DNA of 64,000 bases from Candidatus Peregrinibacteria bacterium (GTDB lineage Bacteria; Patescibacteriota; Gracilibacteria; UBA1369; 2-02-FULL-48-14): contig JABHVW010000004.1 of NCBI GenBank assembly GCA_018658105.1, positions 124,001 through 188,000 on the forward strand, given 5' to 3'. Of this stretch, positions 9,414 through 16,784 are shown piece by piece (within the stretch, counting starts at the first letter, position 1; every line of letters starts with the position of its first letter). A model generated the notes under the pieces. The model saw nothing but the letters and a program-made list of their open reading frames with translations. It had not been told where the DNA came from and made no database searches. A program made the position numbers and the translations under genes.

Positions 9414-9982
9414 ACTACCCTAGCGATCAATAGCCCATCTCCCACTGGAATTTCAACCACTTTCAAGTTGCTGTTTTCATGAATCCCATCAACAAAAGCC
9501 CCCATATCGCCAGACCTGTGGCTAATCACATTATCAACAATAACCAAACCACCCGATTTCATTCTGGGGAAAACTGCATCAAAAAAATCTTCATGCTCTT
9601 TTTTTGTCGCATCAAAAAATGCCAAATCAATTTCTTCCGGAAACGAAAGTTCATCAAAAACTTCTGGTGCATGCCCTTTAACCGACTCAATCATATGATC
9701 CAACCCAGCCTCTTTAAAGTTTTCCTGCGCTCTGCCATAACGCTCCGCATGTGACTCAATTGTCCAAAGTTTCCCACCTCCATTAGCTTCTAAAGCCGCC
9801 GCAAGCCAAATACCGCTATAGCCGACTGAAGTGCCAATTTCCAAAATATTTTTCGGCTCAACCACCCGCGCAAGCCAATAAAGCATACGACCAGTTTTCG
9901 AACCAACAATCCAAACAGAGTCCTCTTCATTTTCACGTTCAATTCTATTCAGAATGTTCTCGTGCGTATTTGATAATTTCAT
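9410..9982 (-). CDS. SAM-dependent O-methyltransferase (caffeoyl-CoA/catechol type)
   Basis: About 190 aa, of the small class I O-methyltransferase family (PF01596). The SAM-binding motif I is NILEIGTSVGYSGIWLA; a second acidic motif (TIESHAERYGRAQENF), the metal-site region LAFFDATKKEH and GGLVIVDNVI follow in family order. The natural substrate cannot be read from the sequence. Three in-frame Met codons (about 10015, 9991 and 9982) are possible; the last fits the family length and reduces overlap with the glutaredoxin gene, but still leaves 38 nt of overlap. It is last in the minus-strand group ligase-rdgB-glutaredoxin-methyltransferase, and convergent with the PBP gene. Confidence 0.85.
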   Translation of the reverse strand: MKLSNTHENILNRIERENEEDSVWIVGSKTGRMLYWLARVVEPKNILEIGTSVGYSGIWLAAALEANGGGKLWTIESHAERYGRAQENFKEAGLDHMIESVKGHAPEVFDELSFPEEIDLAFFDATKKEHEDFFDAVFPRMKSGGLVIVDNVISHRSGDMGAFVDGIHENSNLKVVEIPVGDGLLIARVV

Positions 9983-10181
9983 CAGATTCATACATTTGAA
10001 CGTTATTAGCCTCATCTACCAAAAATGGGACTTGTTGTTTACCTCCTAAATTCACAAGCTCGTCGCTTCCCGGGGTACCACGAGTAGCATCAATTTCTTC
10101 AAATTCAACACCCATCTCAGAAAATGAAGATCTCACTTTCTCGCAATATGGACAACTTGGGTAAGTATATAATTTATACAT
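9945..10181 (-). CDS. Glutaredoxin
   Basis: A 78-aa thioredoxin-fold protein with the dithiol active site CPYC (residues 10-13, in YPSCPYCEKVRSSF), the cis-proline segment QQVPFLVD and a C-terminal helix DEIIKYAREH. It reduces disulfides or mixed disulfides with a thiol cofactor such as glutathione. A GCS2-like ligase gene elsewhere in the window is the only hint of low-molecular-weight thiol synthesis. The start lies in the junction AATGTATAA, so the gene overlaps the end of rdgB by 8 nt and is probably translated by coupling. Confidence 0.9.
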   Translation of the reverse strand: MYKLYTYPSCPYCEKVRSSFSEMGVEFEEIDATRGTPGSDELVNLGGKQQVPFLVDEANNVQMYESDEIIKYAREHSE

Positions 10182-10767
10182 TTTGAAGGTAGTTAATTAA
10201 TTTATGGAAAGCCTTTCCTCTATGGCTAATTTTATTCTTCTCCTCGTCAGGCAAAGCCGAATACACCTTATCATAGCCCAAAGGCCTAAATACACTAGAA
10301 AGCGGTATACCAGGCACTATATCTGTTTCTTGTTTAGCCGAAATATCACCCGGATTTTCCCCCACAAAAAGCTCTTCCAGATCCTCCGTCACATAAGCAA
10401 TTGCACAAACAAATTTGCCGGATCTACAATCCTCCCCATTCATTCTCTCCATAAAATGAGTCAGCCATTCTTCATCATTCGCATCTGCTCCCGCTCCAAA
10501 GCGCCTCGTCTTCACCCCCAACTCATCCTTTAAAGCTTCAACAAAAAGACCACTATCATCTGCAACCACAGGCATTTTCTTTTCAAGATGATTGTAAAAA
10601 AACCTCGCCTTCCCCAATGCATTTTCCTCAAAAGTCTTCCCCGTCTCTTCGAAGTCATTTGTGATCCCCATCTCTTCAGGAGAATGAACATTCAAACCCA
10701 ATGGCCCAAGCAATTTCTTAATTTCATTCAGTTTGCCCGGATTGCGTGTTCCCACCAAAATATCCAT
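10174..10767 (-). CDS. rdgB: dITP/XTP pyrophosphatase (Ham1/RdgB)
   Basis: About 197 aa. It hydrolyses non-canonical purine triphosphates (dITP, XTP) to monophosphates, cleaning the nucleotide pool. The N-terminal nucleotide-binding motif is GTRNPGKLNEIKKLL and the metal-binding motif VADDSGLFVEAL, both at family positions. The C-terminal ISHRGKAFHKLINYL matches the family end SHRGKA. Two adjacent ATGs exist (10770 and 10767); the second gives the usual start MDILVGTRN. It overlaps the 3' end of the upstream ligase-like gene by about 44 nt and the start of the glutaredoxin gene by 8 nt. Confidence 0.92.
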   Translation of the reverse strand: MDILVGTRNPGKLNEIKKLLGPLGLNVHSPEEMGITNDFEETGKTFEENALGKARFFYNHLEKKMPVVADDSGLFVEALKDELGVKTRRFGAGADANDEEWLTHFMERMNGEDCRSGKFVCAIAYVTEDLEELFVGENPGDISAKQETDIVPGIPLSSVFRPLGYDKVYSALPDEEKNKISHRGKAFHKLINYLQNV

Positions 10768-12406
10768 CATAGGTTTCATCGTAAGTTTCAGTAGTTAAAT
10801 TTGTACCATAGCGCTCATTAAATTTCTGCATTTCAAGTTCCCAGACTTCCAAAAACTTGTTGTATTCGTCTTTAACATCCTCCCCTAAATATTCATAAAT
10901 TCTCTGCACAGCCTCAGGATTTTCACTCACAACCGCCTGATGAGCATTCACCGAAAGTAACTCCGTAAATTCATTTGCCCAAATCAAAGCCTCGTCAGCC
11001 CCATCTCCCACAAGCAAATCGAGCAAATAATATTTCCCTGAATTATATTGATCCATAGCCAACAAATCCTCCACCGCAGCCACATCCAAATCTCCATCGA
11101 TATAATCCTCACTCAAATTCTCAAAAACTTCCGGGTGAAAAGTTTCTCCTGCAGTTTTAAAAGGCGCATTAGAAATAGAATTCCACATCACATAGCCATG
11201 TAAAACGCTCACCACAAACAAAGCCAAACCAACGGTCGCAAAAAAATGATTAGAACCTTTAACATTTTTCTTTGGCAGTCCATTCAGAAGAATACCCAAT
11301 CCCGCAAAAAACAGAGCCCCTATCAAAGTAAAATTCAAATGATAATCAATTAAGTTATGCCCAAAAAGTGCAAGCACCGCTAAAAATAAAATTGTTTTCC
11401 CCTCAGAGTTCAAAGTAAAAAAAGCGCGACCAAAAGCAAACGCTATAAAACCCAAAAAGAATAGCGCAGCAAATGAGCCACTCTCAGCAAACAATTTCAA
11501 AAACACATTATGTGGATGATCAGACAGTGCAAGAAGATCATTCTGATACTCCGGATAAAAATGTTGAAAACCCCCGGGCCCAACGCCAAGCCACAAATTA
11601 TCTACTCCCATTTCAACAGCACCAGCCCAAAAGTCCAAACGCTCTTCCACCGAACTTTGGCTCGGAACATCTTCAAATACAATCCTTTCCTGCAAATCAA
11701 TCTGCTGAGGGTTCAACTGGTTCACAAGAAAAGTTGCAAGAACACTCAAAAACAAAATGCCAACTGGCTTCCAACTCCGCTTCAAATTAAAATTCCTCCA
11801 ATAATAAATCGCAAAAGCAAACAATGCTGTCATCAAAAACACAAGTAATGCAGCCCTTGATGCCGTGAGCCAAAATGCCGTTAAATTAATGAAAAGCGCA
11901 AGGCTCCACCACTTATTTGACCGAGAAATATAATAATTAATCGGCAAAGAAAACAAAAGTAAACTCGCCATTGCATTCGGATAAATACTGTACGTAAAGT
12001 CACCCAAAAAAGCCCCCGCTAAACGTTCACTCGGGCCCAAAAGCAAATCTCCAAAACCAATAATCGAAAACAACACCGCCAAAGCAACAAACCCTTTCAT
12101 CATCCTATCCAAATTCAAATTTTTCCAATTCAACGCCAGCAAAAACACAAGTAAGCCCGTCGCAAAAGTCGAAAGCTCATGGAAACCGAAAGGATGTTGC
12201 GAAGTGAAAAAGCTCGGCACAAAACTCAAAACAAAAAGCCCAAGCACCCAATAAATTGGATGCCACAAAATCTTTCCACCACGAAAAACAAAATACATGG
12301 CTAAGCTCGAAACCAACACGCTATAAACCAAATGGCTCTGTAAATCGAGCATGTAACTCTTTGTAAGAATCAAAACCGCTGCAGCAAGAAAAAAGACCTT
12401 GTTCAT
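10724..12406 (-). CDS. O-antigen ligase/polymerase family membrane protein (Wzy_C)
   Basis: A 560-aa polytopic membrane protein, with roughly ten to twelve hydrophobic segments over residues 1-420. The O-antigen-ligase signature loop is present: LGVGPGGFQHFYPEYQ followed by SDHPHNVFLKLFAESG, with the histidine pair and glutamate typical of WaaL/Wzy_C (PF04932). This family transfers or polymerises undecaprenyl-linked glycans on the outer face of the cytoplasmic membrane. After the membrane part there is a soluble region of about 130 residues with no recognised domain. It may act on a cell-surface polysaccharide, perhaps with the GT4 enzyme and the flippase elsewhere in this window (inference). 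The ATG coincides with the predicted transcript start. Confidence 0.82.
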   Translation of the reverse strand: MNKVFFLAAAVLILTKSYMLDLQSHLVYSVLVSSLAMYFVFRGGKILWHPIYWVLGLFVLSFVPSFFTSQHPFGFHELSTFATGLLVFLLALNWKNLNLDRMMKGFVALAVLFSIIGFGDLLLGPSERLAGAFLGDFTYSIYPNAMASLLLFSLPINYYISRSNKWWSLALFINLTAFWLTASRAALLVFLMTALFAFAIYYWRNFNLKRSWKPVGILFLSVLATFLVNQLNPQQIDLQERIVFEDVPSQSSVEERLDFWAGAVEMGVDNLWLGVGPGGFQHFYPEYQNDLLALSDHPHNVFLKLFAESGSFAALFFLGFIAFAFGRAFFTLNSEGKTILFLAVLALFGHNLIDYHLNFTLIGALFFAGLGILLNGLPKKNVKGSNHFFATVGLALFVVSVLHGYVMWNSISNAPFKTAGETFHPEVFENLSEDYIDGDLDVAAVEDLLAMDQYNSGKYYLLDLLVGDGADEALIWANEFTELLSVNAHQAVVSENPEAVQRIYEYLGEDVKDEYNKFLEVWELEMQKFNERYGTNLTTETYDETYDGYFGGNTQSGQTE

Positions 12407-12412
12407 GGGCTA

Positions 12413-12441
12413 AGTCTACCTTAATCAGATGCTTTATGCTA
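12413..12441 (-). promoter_or_regulatory. Promoter of the ligase-rdgB-grx-methyltransferase group, leaderless
   Basis: Minus-strand -10 TAGACT (12413-12418), with a weak -35 TTAGCA 18 bp upstream (12437-12442). Predicted +1 is 12406, which is the A of the start codon. Confidence 0.55.
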
Positions 12442-12467
12442 AGCTGCCCGCGAATTAACCAGATAAT

Positions 12468-13028
12468 ATGTACTCAGTAAAACAAATCAAACCAGGCGTT
12501 GCTCTTCTTTGGAACGGCGAACCTTTCGTAGTTACAAAATCAGTTTTCTCTAAGCAAGCTCGCCAAGGAGGAAACAACAAAGTAACAATGCGTAACTTAA
12601 AAACTGGCTCAAACGTGCAACACACTTTCAGCGGAAACGACAAAGCCGAACCAGCAGACCTTGCAAAAGGCAAATGCCAGTATCTTTACGACGACGGCAC
12701 AAAATGCCATTTCATGAACAACGAAACTTACGACCAATTCGAAATTGGCGATGAATTAATCGGCGACAAAAAACAATTCTTGATTGAGGGAAGCGACGTA
12801 AGCGTACAGTTTTTCGAAGACCAGCCAATCGGCGTTGAACTACCCCCAAAAGTTGAATTAACCGTGTTAGAAACTCCCCCAGGAGTGAAAGGCGACACAG
12901 CACAAGGAGGTGGCAGCAAACCTGCAAAACTAGAAGGAGGCGCAACAATCCAAGTCCCTCTCTTCATAAATGAAGGCGACAAAATCCGTGTAAACACAGA
13001 CGAAGGATCTTACGTTGAACGAGTTTAA
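12468..13028 (+). CDS. efp: Translation elongation factor P
   Basis: A 186-aa, three-domain beta-barrel factor that relieves ribosome stalling at polyproline stretches. The KOW-like N-domain (MYSVKQIKPGVALLWNGEPF), the OB domain and the C-terminal GDKIRVNTDEGSYVERV signature are intact. The tip of the domain I loop reads SKQARQGGNNKV: the tip position carries Arg32 rather than the lysine found in EpmA-type EF-P. Counting places it exactly where EarP-type factors carry their rhamnosylated arginine. No modification enzyme is encoded nearby. It is monocistronic and divergent from the ligase-like gene, with a weak -10 (TATGCT, 12435-12440) and no Shine-Dalgarno. Confidence 0.95.
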   Translation: MYSVKQIKPGVALLWNGEPFVVTKSVFSKQARQGGNNKVTMRNLKTGSNVQHTFSGNDKAEPADLAKGKCQYLYDDGTKCHFMNNETYDQFEIGDELIGDKKQFLIEGSDVSVQFFEDQPIGVELPPKVELTVLETPPGVKGDTAQGGGSKPAKLEGGATIQVPLFINEGDKIRVNTDEGSYVERV

Positions 13029-13104
13029 ACATCTAAAGAAATTCAAAACATCAGCTCAACCATTTTTAAGGTGCCTATACCCAGAAAATAGAAGCTTCAG
13101 CAGG

Positions 13105-13132
13105 TTGACAAAAGGTAAAAATCCGCTATAGT
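13105..13132 (+). promoter_or_regulatory. Helicase gene promoter
   Basis: Perfect -35 TTGACA (13105-13110), 16-bp spacer, TATAGT (13127-13132). Predicted +1 is 13139, giving a 13-nt leader before the ATG at 13152. An in-frame GTG at 13131 lies inside the -10 element and can be excluded as a start. Confidence 0.8.
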
Positions 13133-13151
13133 GCGCCCTTTAACACTTCCT

Positions 13152-15725
13152 ATGTCAGAAGTTGAGCCTTATATAGTAGATCATGAAGATCCACGCTTAA
13201 ATCAAGATAACCCTTCAGCAGAAAGCTCCACAGACGCCGTTGTACAGTCTTCAGCTGTTACAAGGAGAACCGCTCGAATTGCGGCAGGAGTAAGCGCGAT
13301 TGAAGAGCTCTTTCCCACAATCAGGCTTAGCCAATTTAATGCTCTCACAAAATTTCGCGATTTCATATCAAGCGGTCAAACTAGAGGGCACTTTAGAATG
13401 CCCACCGGTGCTGGGAAAACGGTCTTATTTGGACTCATCGTCAAGCTTCTCAAAGAAAAAACCTTAATCTTAGTTCCAAACATAAATCTACTCACGGCCA
13501 CTCGAAATGAATTAGTCGATACATTGGGAATGTCTGCAGAAGAAATTGGTCTAGTTGGTGGCGGCTCAAATGAAAACGGCAAAAATATAACGGTTATGAC
13601 CTATCAAAGCTTCTTAACACGAGGCGCTCCAGAAGGTGTAACTACCGTTATTTTCGATGAAGTACATCGTAGCCTTGGAGCACAAACAAGAGAAGCAGTC
13701 GATCAAGTATTAGATGGAGGAATAGAAGTCGAGGAAGAGATCACAGAGGGAGAGGAAGCTGCAGAAATAGAGGCTCTAGAGAGATTAGAAAGTATGGACA
13801 TTCTAAGCATCGGCTTTACTGCAACCACACAATTATCCACAAAAAATGTAACTGAAATTCATGGCCCAGAAATCGACAATGTTTCTTACTCAGATTTAAT
13901 AAGTGCAGGAATATTAAAATCTGTTGAAGTGCACCCGGTTACTGCTGAAATGGATAGTGAAGAAGAAAAGGGTCAAATGACTAAAGAAAAAGAAGATCGA
14001 ATTCTTATGGCCTCAAAAATTTATGACAGTACCTTAATTGAATTTAGAACCTTCTTCGACAGCTTCACCGAACATCCAATTAGAACAATAGCTTTTTGTC
14101 ATTCACTTGCTGCATGTGATCTTTTCCAGGAAAAAGCTCGTGAAGCAGGTTTTCGAACAACAATTGTCACAGGGCATCAAGGAGACCTTCAATCCGCTGA
14201 GCAACAAATGCTAGATGGTGAAATCGATATAATCATAACCGTAGATAAATTAAAGGAGGGTTGGAACTTCCGCCCACTAAATACAGTGCTTTGGCTTCGA
14301 TCAACCGGCAGCCCAGGACCTCTAATCCAAGGAGCTGGCCGTGCAATGCGCGCATACCTACTAGAAAAAGTCATGCATCTTTTCGAAGCAGAATGGAGGC
14401 TTTCTTACAGGCCCACTAAAGGCCCCCCAAAAGGAGAAAAAGGGGCTCCAACGGGTGAAGGGACTTCAAATAGACCTCGCATTTCCAGAAAAGCAATGAC
14501 CTTTGCTCAAGCCCTTTTAGCAATGGGCGAAAGCCTTAGAGGAGTACTTGCGAATGATGTACTGCCTCACCACATTATATACATAGATTTAGATGAATTC
14601 GGATTAGGCACCTCTGAAAAATACGGGGAAGTGTGTGGTTTAAATGCATATGCCCCAAGCTTAGACATGAGCCCACACGCATTTAAAGGCGTAGTTGCTG
14701 CAGCAAAAATAAATCCATGTGAAGGCATCTTAGGCCGAAGACCTCCACACACTGCAATAGATCTATACTCAAAATCTGACATTGATAAAGTCTTCGAAGG
14801 AATAGTCCGATTCGGCGAACACAAATACAAAGAAGTTGATGGCCATGGCCTTTGCGGAGGGCTATTTGCATATTCCAGATCAGTTAGATTAGCAGTTTCA
14901 ACAGTCGAAAAACTGGTTGAAGAAAAAAAGGTAGAACCAATCAAAAACTTTGTCGGCCTAAGCCACTCCAACTACTTCACCCTATATCGCAAAGAAGATC
15001 TAGATCGGATTTACAATGAATCTATATACAGCAATGCAATTGAGCTAGAAAACGGGCGAAAAGACACAGAAGAGCTAGGAGTTGTTATTGGCTTAGCCTC
15101 CTTCGCTAATGCAAAAGGCCTTAGTTACGGCGTTGCTAAGAGCCTGGTTCAAAGGTTAAATGTTATAGCTATAAAAGGGCGAGCAGGGAAAAATATATCT
15201 CAATATATTGACATATATTTACTGACAGACTTAGAAAGAATGATGAATTCAATTGACCAACTAAGCGATGAAGGCTGGGGGGATTCAGCACTCGGACATG
15301 AAGTCTGCGCCCTAAATAGTTACGCAGATCACCGTAAAAAAACAAATTCACTTGTTAATCACTCAACAATAAAAAACCATTTAAGAAAGGCAAGCATAAC
15401 TCCAATTCCAGGGAGGCTAGGAAAATACAAAAAAAAATACGTTGAGATCTATGACAAAAGACTCGTAGACCAAATCATAGAAGATGCATTCTCTTTTACA
15501 AGCCACGAACTCGATGCAAATGGCTGCGTAGACATCCCTGGCATAGGCATGGCATGTCTAGTATGCCCTGAATACGCCGCAGACGCCCCAGTAAGCACAG
15601 CCACTATAAACAGACGAATTACTCACCATAATATCCAGCCAATCCCTGGTCACAGAGCAAAACGCGGCAGAGTCTATGTTCCCTTCCTTTATTTGAAATC
15701 TACAATAGACGCGCTTTGGAAATAG
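13152..15725 (+). CDS. SF2 DEAD/DEAH helicase with five tandem C-terminal modules
   Basis: 857 aa. The N-terminal ~460 residues form a superfamily 2 helicase: Walker A in RMPTGAGKTVLFGLI, Walker B in TVIFDEVHRSLG, motif III in SIGFTATT, and motif VI in IQGAGRAMRAY. This layout resembles the ResIII/DEAD enzymes of restriction and DNA-repair systems. From about residue 490 to the end there are five copies of a module of 60-70 residues that I do not recognise (separate entry). There is no nuclease or methyltransferase partner next door, so a restriction role is not supported. The convergent UPF0489 gene overlaps the last 26 nt. Helicase activity is confident; the biological role is unknown. Confidence 0.85.
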   Translation: MSEVEPYIVDHEDPRLNQDNPSAESSTDAVVQSSAVTRRTARIAAGVSAIEELFPTIRLSQFNALTKFRDFISSGQTRGHFRMPTGAGKTVLFGLIVKLLKEKTLILVPNINLLTATRNELVDTLGMSAEEIGLVGGGSNENGKNITVMTYQSFLTRGAPEGVTTVIFDEVHRSLGAQTREAVDQVLDGGIEVEEEITEGEEAAEIEALERLESMDILSIGFTATTQLSTKNVTEIHGPEIDNVSYSDLISAGILKSVEVHPVTAEMDSEEEKGQMTKEKEDRILMASKIYDSTLIEFRTFFDSFTEHPIRTIAFCHSLAACDLFQEKAREAGFRTTIVTGHQGDLQSAEQQMLDGEIDIIITVDKLKEGWNFRPLNTVLWLRSTGSPGPLIQGAGRAMRAYLLEKVMHLFEAEWRLSYRPTKGPPKGEKGAPTGEGTSNRPRISRKAMTFAQALLAMGESLRGVLANDVLPHHIIYIDLDEFGLGTSEKYGEVCGLNAYAPSLDMSPHAFKGVVAAAKINPCEGILGRRPPHTAIDLYSKSDIDKVFEGIVRFGEHKYKEVDGHGLCGGLFAYSRSVRLAVSTVEKLVEEKKVEPIKNFVGLSHSNYFTLYRKEDLDRIYNESIYSNAIELENGRKDTEELGVVIGLASFANAKGLSYGVAKSLVQRLNVIAIKGRAGKNISQYIDIYLLTDLERMMNSIDQLSDEGWGDSALGHEVCALNSYADHRKKTNSLVNHSTIKNHLRKASITPIPGRLGKYKKKYVEIYDKRLVDQIIEDAFSFTSHELDANGCVDIPGIGMACLVCPEYAADAPVSTATINRRITHHNIQPIPGHRAKRGRVYVPFLYLKSTIDALWK
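14619..15722 (+). repeat. Five tandem protein modules in the helicase C-terminal half
   Basis: Module starts are near residues 490, 564, 643, 716 and 791 of the helicase. Each copy has a Gly/Cys-rich opening (VCGLNAYA, LCGGLFAYS, VVIGLASFA, VCALNSYA, CLVCPEYA), a helix with Ser/Thr and Val, then 'I-x-P/A-I-x-G' and a basic stretch (INPCEGILGRR, VEPIKNFVGLS, VIAIKGRAGK, ITPIPGRLGK, IQPIPGHRAK), a Tyr/aromatic strand and a closing helix containing D/L (DIDKVFEG, DLDRIYNES, DLERMMNS, LVDQIIED). The pattern suggests a winged-helix-like nucleic-acid-binding unit (inference). The repeats are diverged at DNA level. Confidence 0.7.
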
Positions 15726-16374
15726 CAAGCTCTTGATCAATAAAAAAGGGGCTTGTTGCTATTGTCACAAATTTTGCTGATTTCAAAGCTTCATGCAAAA
15801 AATCGCACACCCGATCAAAATCAATGTAAGACATTTCTGGCGCAAAAAAATCCAAATCTAAATTCAAAATATCGCAGCTCACCTCCGAAACCAAATCCGC
15901 CTCCCCTGTCACCATTTGCACCTCACCAATCAAACCCTCATCAATAGCCGGCCTTATATAATTGCCGACATTGCAAACCTCATTTGTAAAACGAAAAACA
16001 TCCTCCAAATCTAATTTTTCGGGAGCCTCCCTCATATCTTTATGCTGATCCACATGCAATAATTTCGCGCCCCTTTCAATCAAACCCTGCTCCAAAGCCT
16101 CCGCCCAAAAATACAAAGCGTGATTGTGATTGTCCACAACAACACAAGGAACCCCACGCAATTCACACTTAATAAAATTCCTCAAACCCTTGCAAGACTG
16201 CAAAACACCATGCTCATCCACATCCTCAAAAACCACTTCATCACCAAGCTCCACATCGCTCAAAGACCCATCAATCACAGACGGAACATAAAGCCGCCGC
16301 GGCTCATCGCGCTGCTCCCAAGCAAATGCGTTGTTACCTCGATTTCCCTCTAAATAAAAAGCTTTATTATACAT
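15700..16374 (-). CDS. UPF0489 family protein (arginase-like fold)
   Basis: 224 aa. Acidic/histidine motifs in order: VVVDNHNHALYFW, LLHVDQHKDMRE and DILNLDLDFFAPEM. This is the UPF0489 pattern, a family related to arginase-type metal hydrolases; some members act on arginine residues in peptides. The D-x-H and D-x-D-x-D motifs suggest a binuclear metal site (inference). The ATG at 16374 lies in the junction GATGTATAA, overlapping the end of the ArfB-like gene by 8 nt, so the two are probably coupled. It is convergent with the helicase (26-nt overlap). The substrate is unknown, and its linkage to a ribosome-rescue factor and cell-wall ligase may be incidental. Confidence 0.65.
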   Translation of the reverse strand: MYNKAFYLEGNRGNNAFAWEQRDEPRRLYVPSVIDGSLSDVELGDEVVFEDVDEHGVLQSCKGLRNFIKCELRGVPCVVVDNHNHALYFWAEALEQGLIERGAKLLHVDQHKDMREAPEKLDLEDVFRFTNEVCNVGNYIRPAIDEGLIGEVQMVTGEADLVSEVSCDILNLDLDFFAPEMSYIDFDRVCDFLHEALKSAKFVTIATSPFFIDQELAISKARLL

Positions 16375-16780
16375 CGCGATCAACTCTAACCTTAGACCGG
16401 CTGGACTTCAAGCCCCCTCGCCGACTCTTTTCATCCATCATTTTGGCCTTCGCCCTCTTTGATCGTCGCTTCTTCTGCTTACGAACTTTAAAAGCTTTTT
16501 GCGCCGCCTCACTCTTTTTCCCCAAAACCTTTTCTTCAATTTTATTTATCAAAAGCTTATACGCCGACTTCCTATTCCCCCACCTCTCTCTGTGTTTTTG
16601 CACCTTTACATCAATGCCCGTCGGCAAATGCTTCAGCCACACACAACTCGCCGTTTTATTGATTTTCTGTCCACCAGCTCCACCCCCACGGATAAATTTC
16701 TCCTCAAAATCCTGCGGCTCAATTTTAAGCTTAGCAGCTTTTTGCAATATATCCGGCGCAAGTTCAACTGGAAATTCCAT
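16367..16780 (-). CDS. arfB: ArfB-like stand-alone peptidyl-tRNA hydrolase (GGQ release-factor domain)
   Basis: 137 aa, containing only the catalytic domain of class I release factors. The GGQ motif is in FIRGGGAGGQKINKTASCVW; the C-terminal part is very basic (KVRKQKKRRSKRAKAKMM, then RRGGLKSSRSK), like the tail of ArfB/YaeJ that occupies the empty mRNA channel of stalled ribosomes. There is no codon-recognition domain, so it should release peptides from non-stop ribosomes without codon dependence. PrfH- or mtRF-R-type homologues are alternatives. It sits 4 nt after the Ddl fusion, and about 2.5 kb from tmRNA, the other rescue system. Confidence 0.85.
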   Translation of the reverse strand: MEFPVELAPDILQKAAKLKIEPQDFEEKFIRGGGAGGQKINKTASCVWLKHLPTGIDVKVQKHRERWGNRKSAYKLLINKIEEKVLGKKSEAAQKAFKVRKQKKRRSKRAKAKMMDEKSRRGGLKSSRSKVRVDRDV

Positions 16781-16784
16781 GCCC

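Noticed and set aside
13131-13151. GTG start for the helicase at 13131
   Set aside because: It overlaps the -10 TATAGT and so would not be in the transcript.
13152-16374. Restriction-modification or defence island around the helicase
   Set aside because: No nuclease, methyltransferase or other defence gene adjoins the helicase; the neighbours are housekeeping genes.
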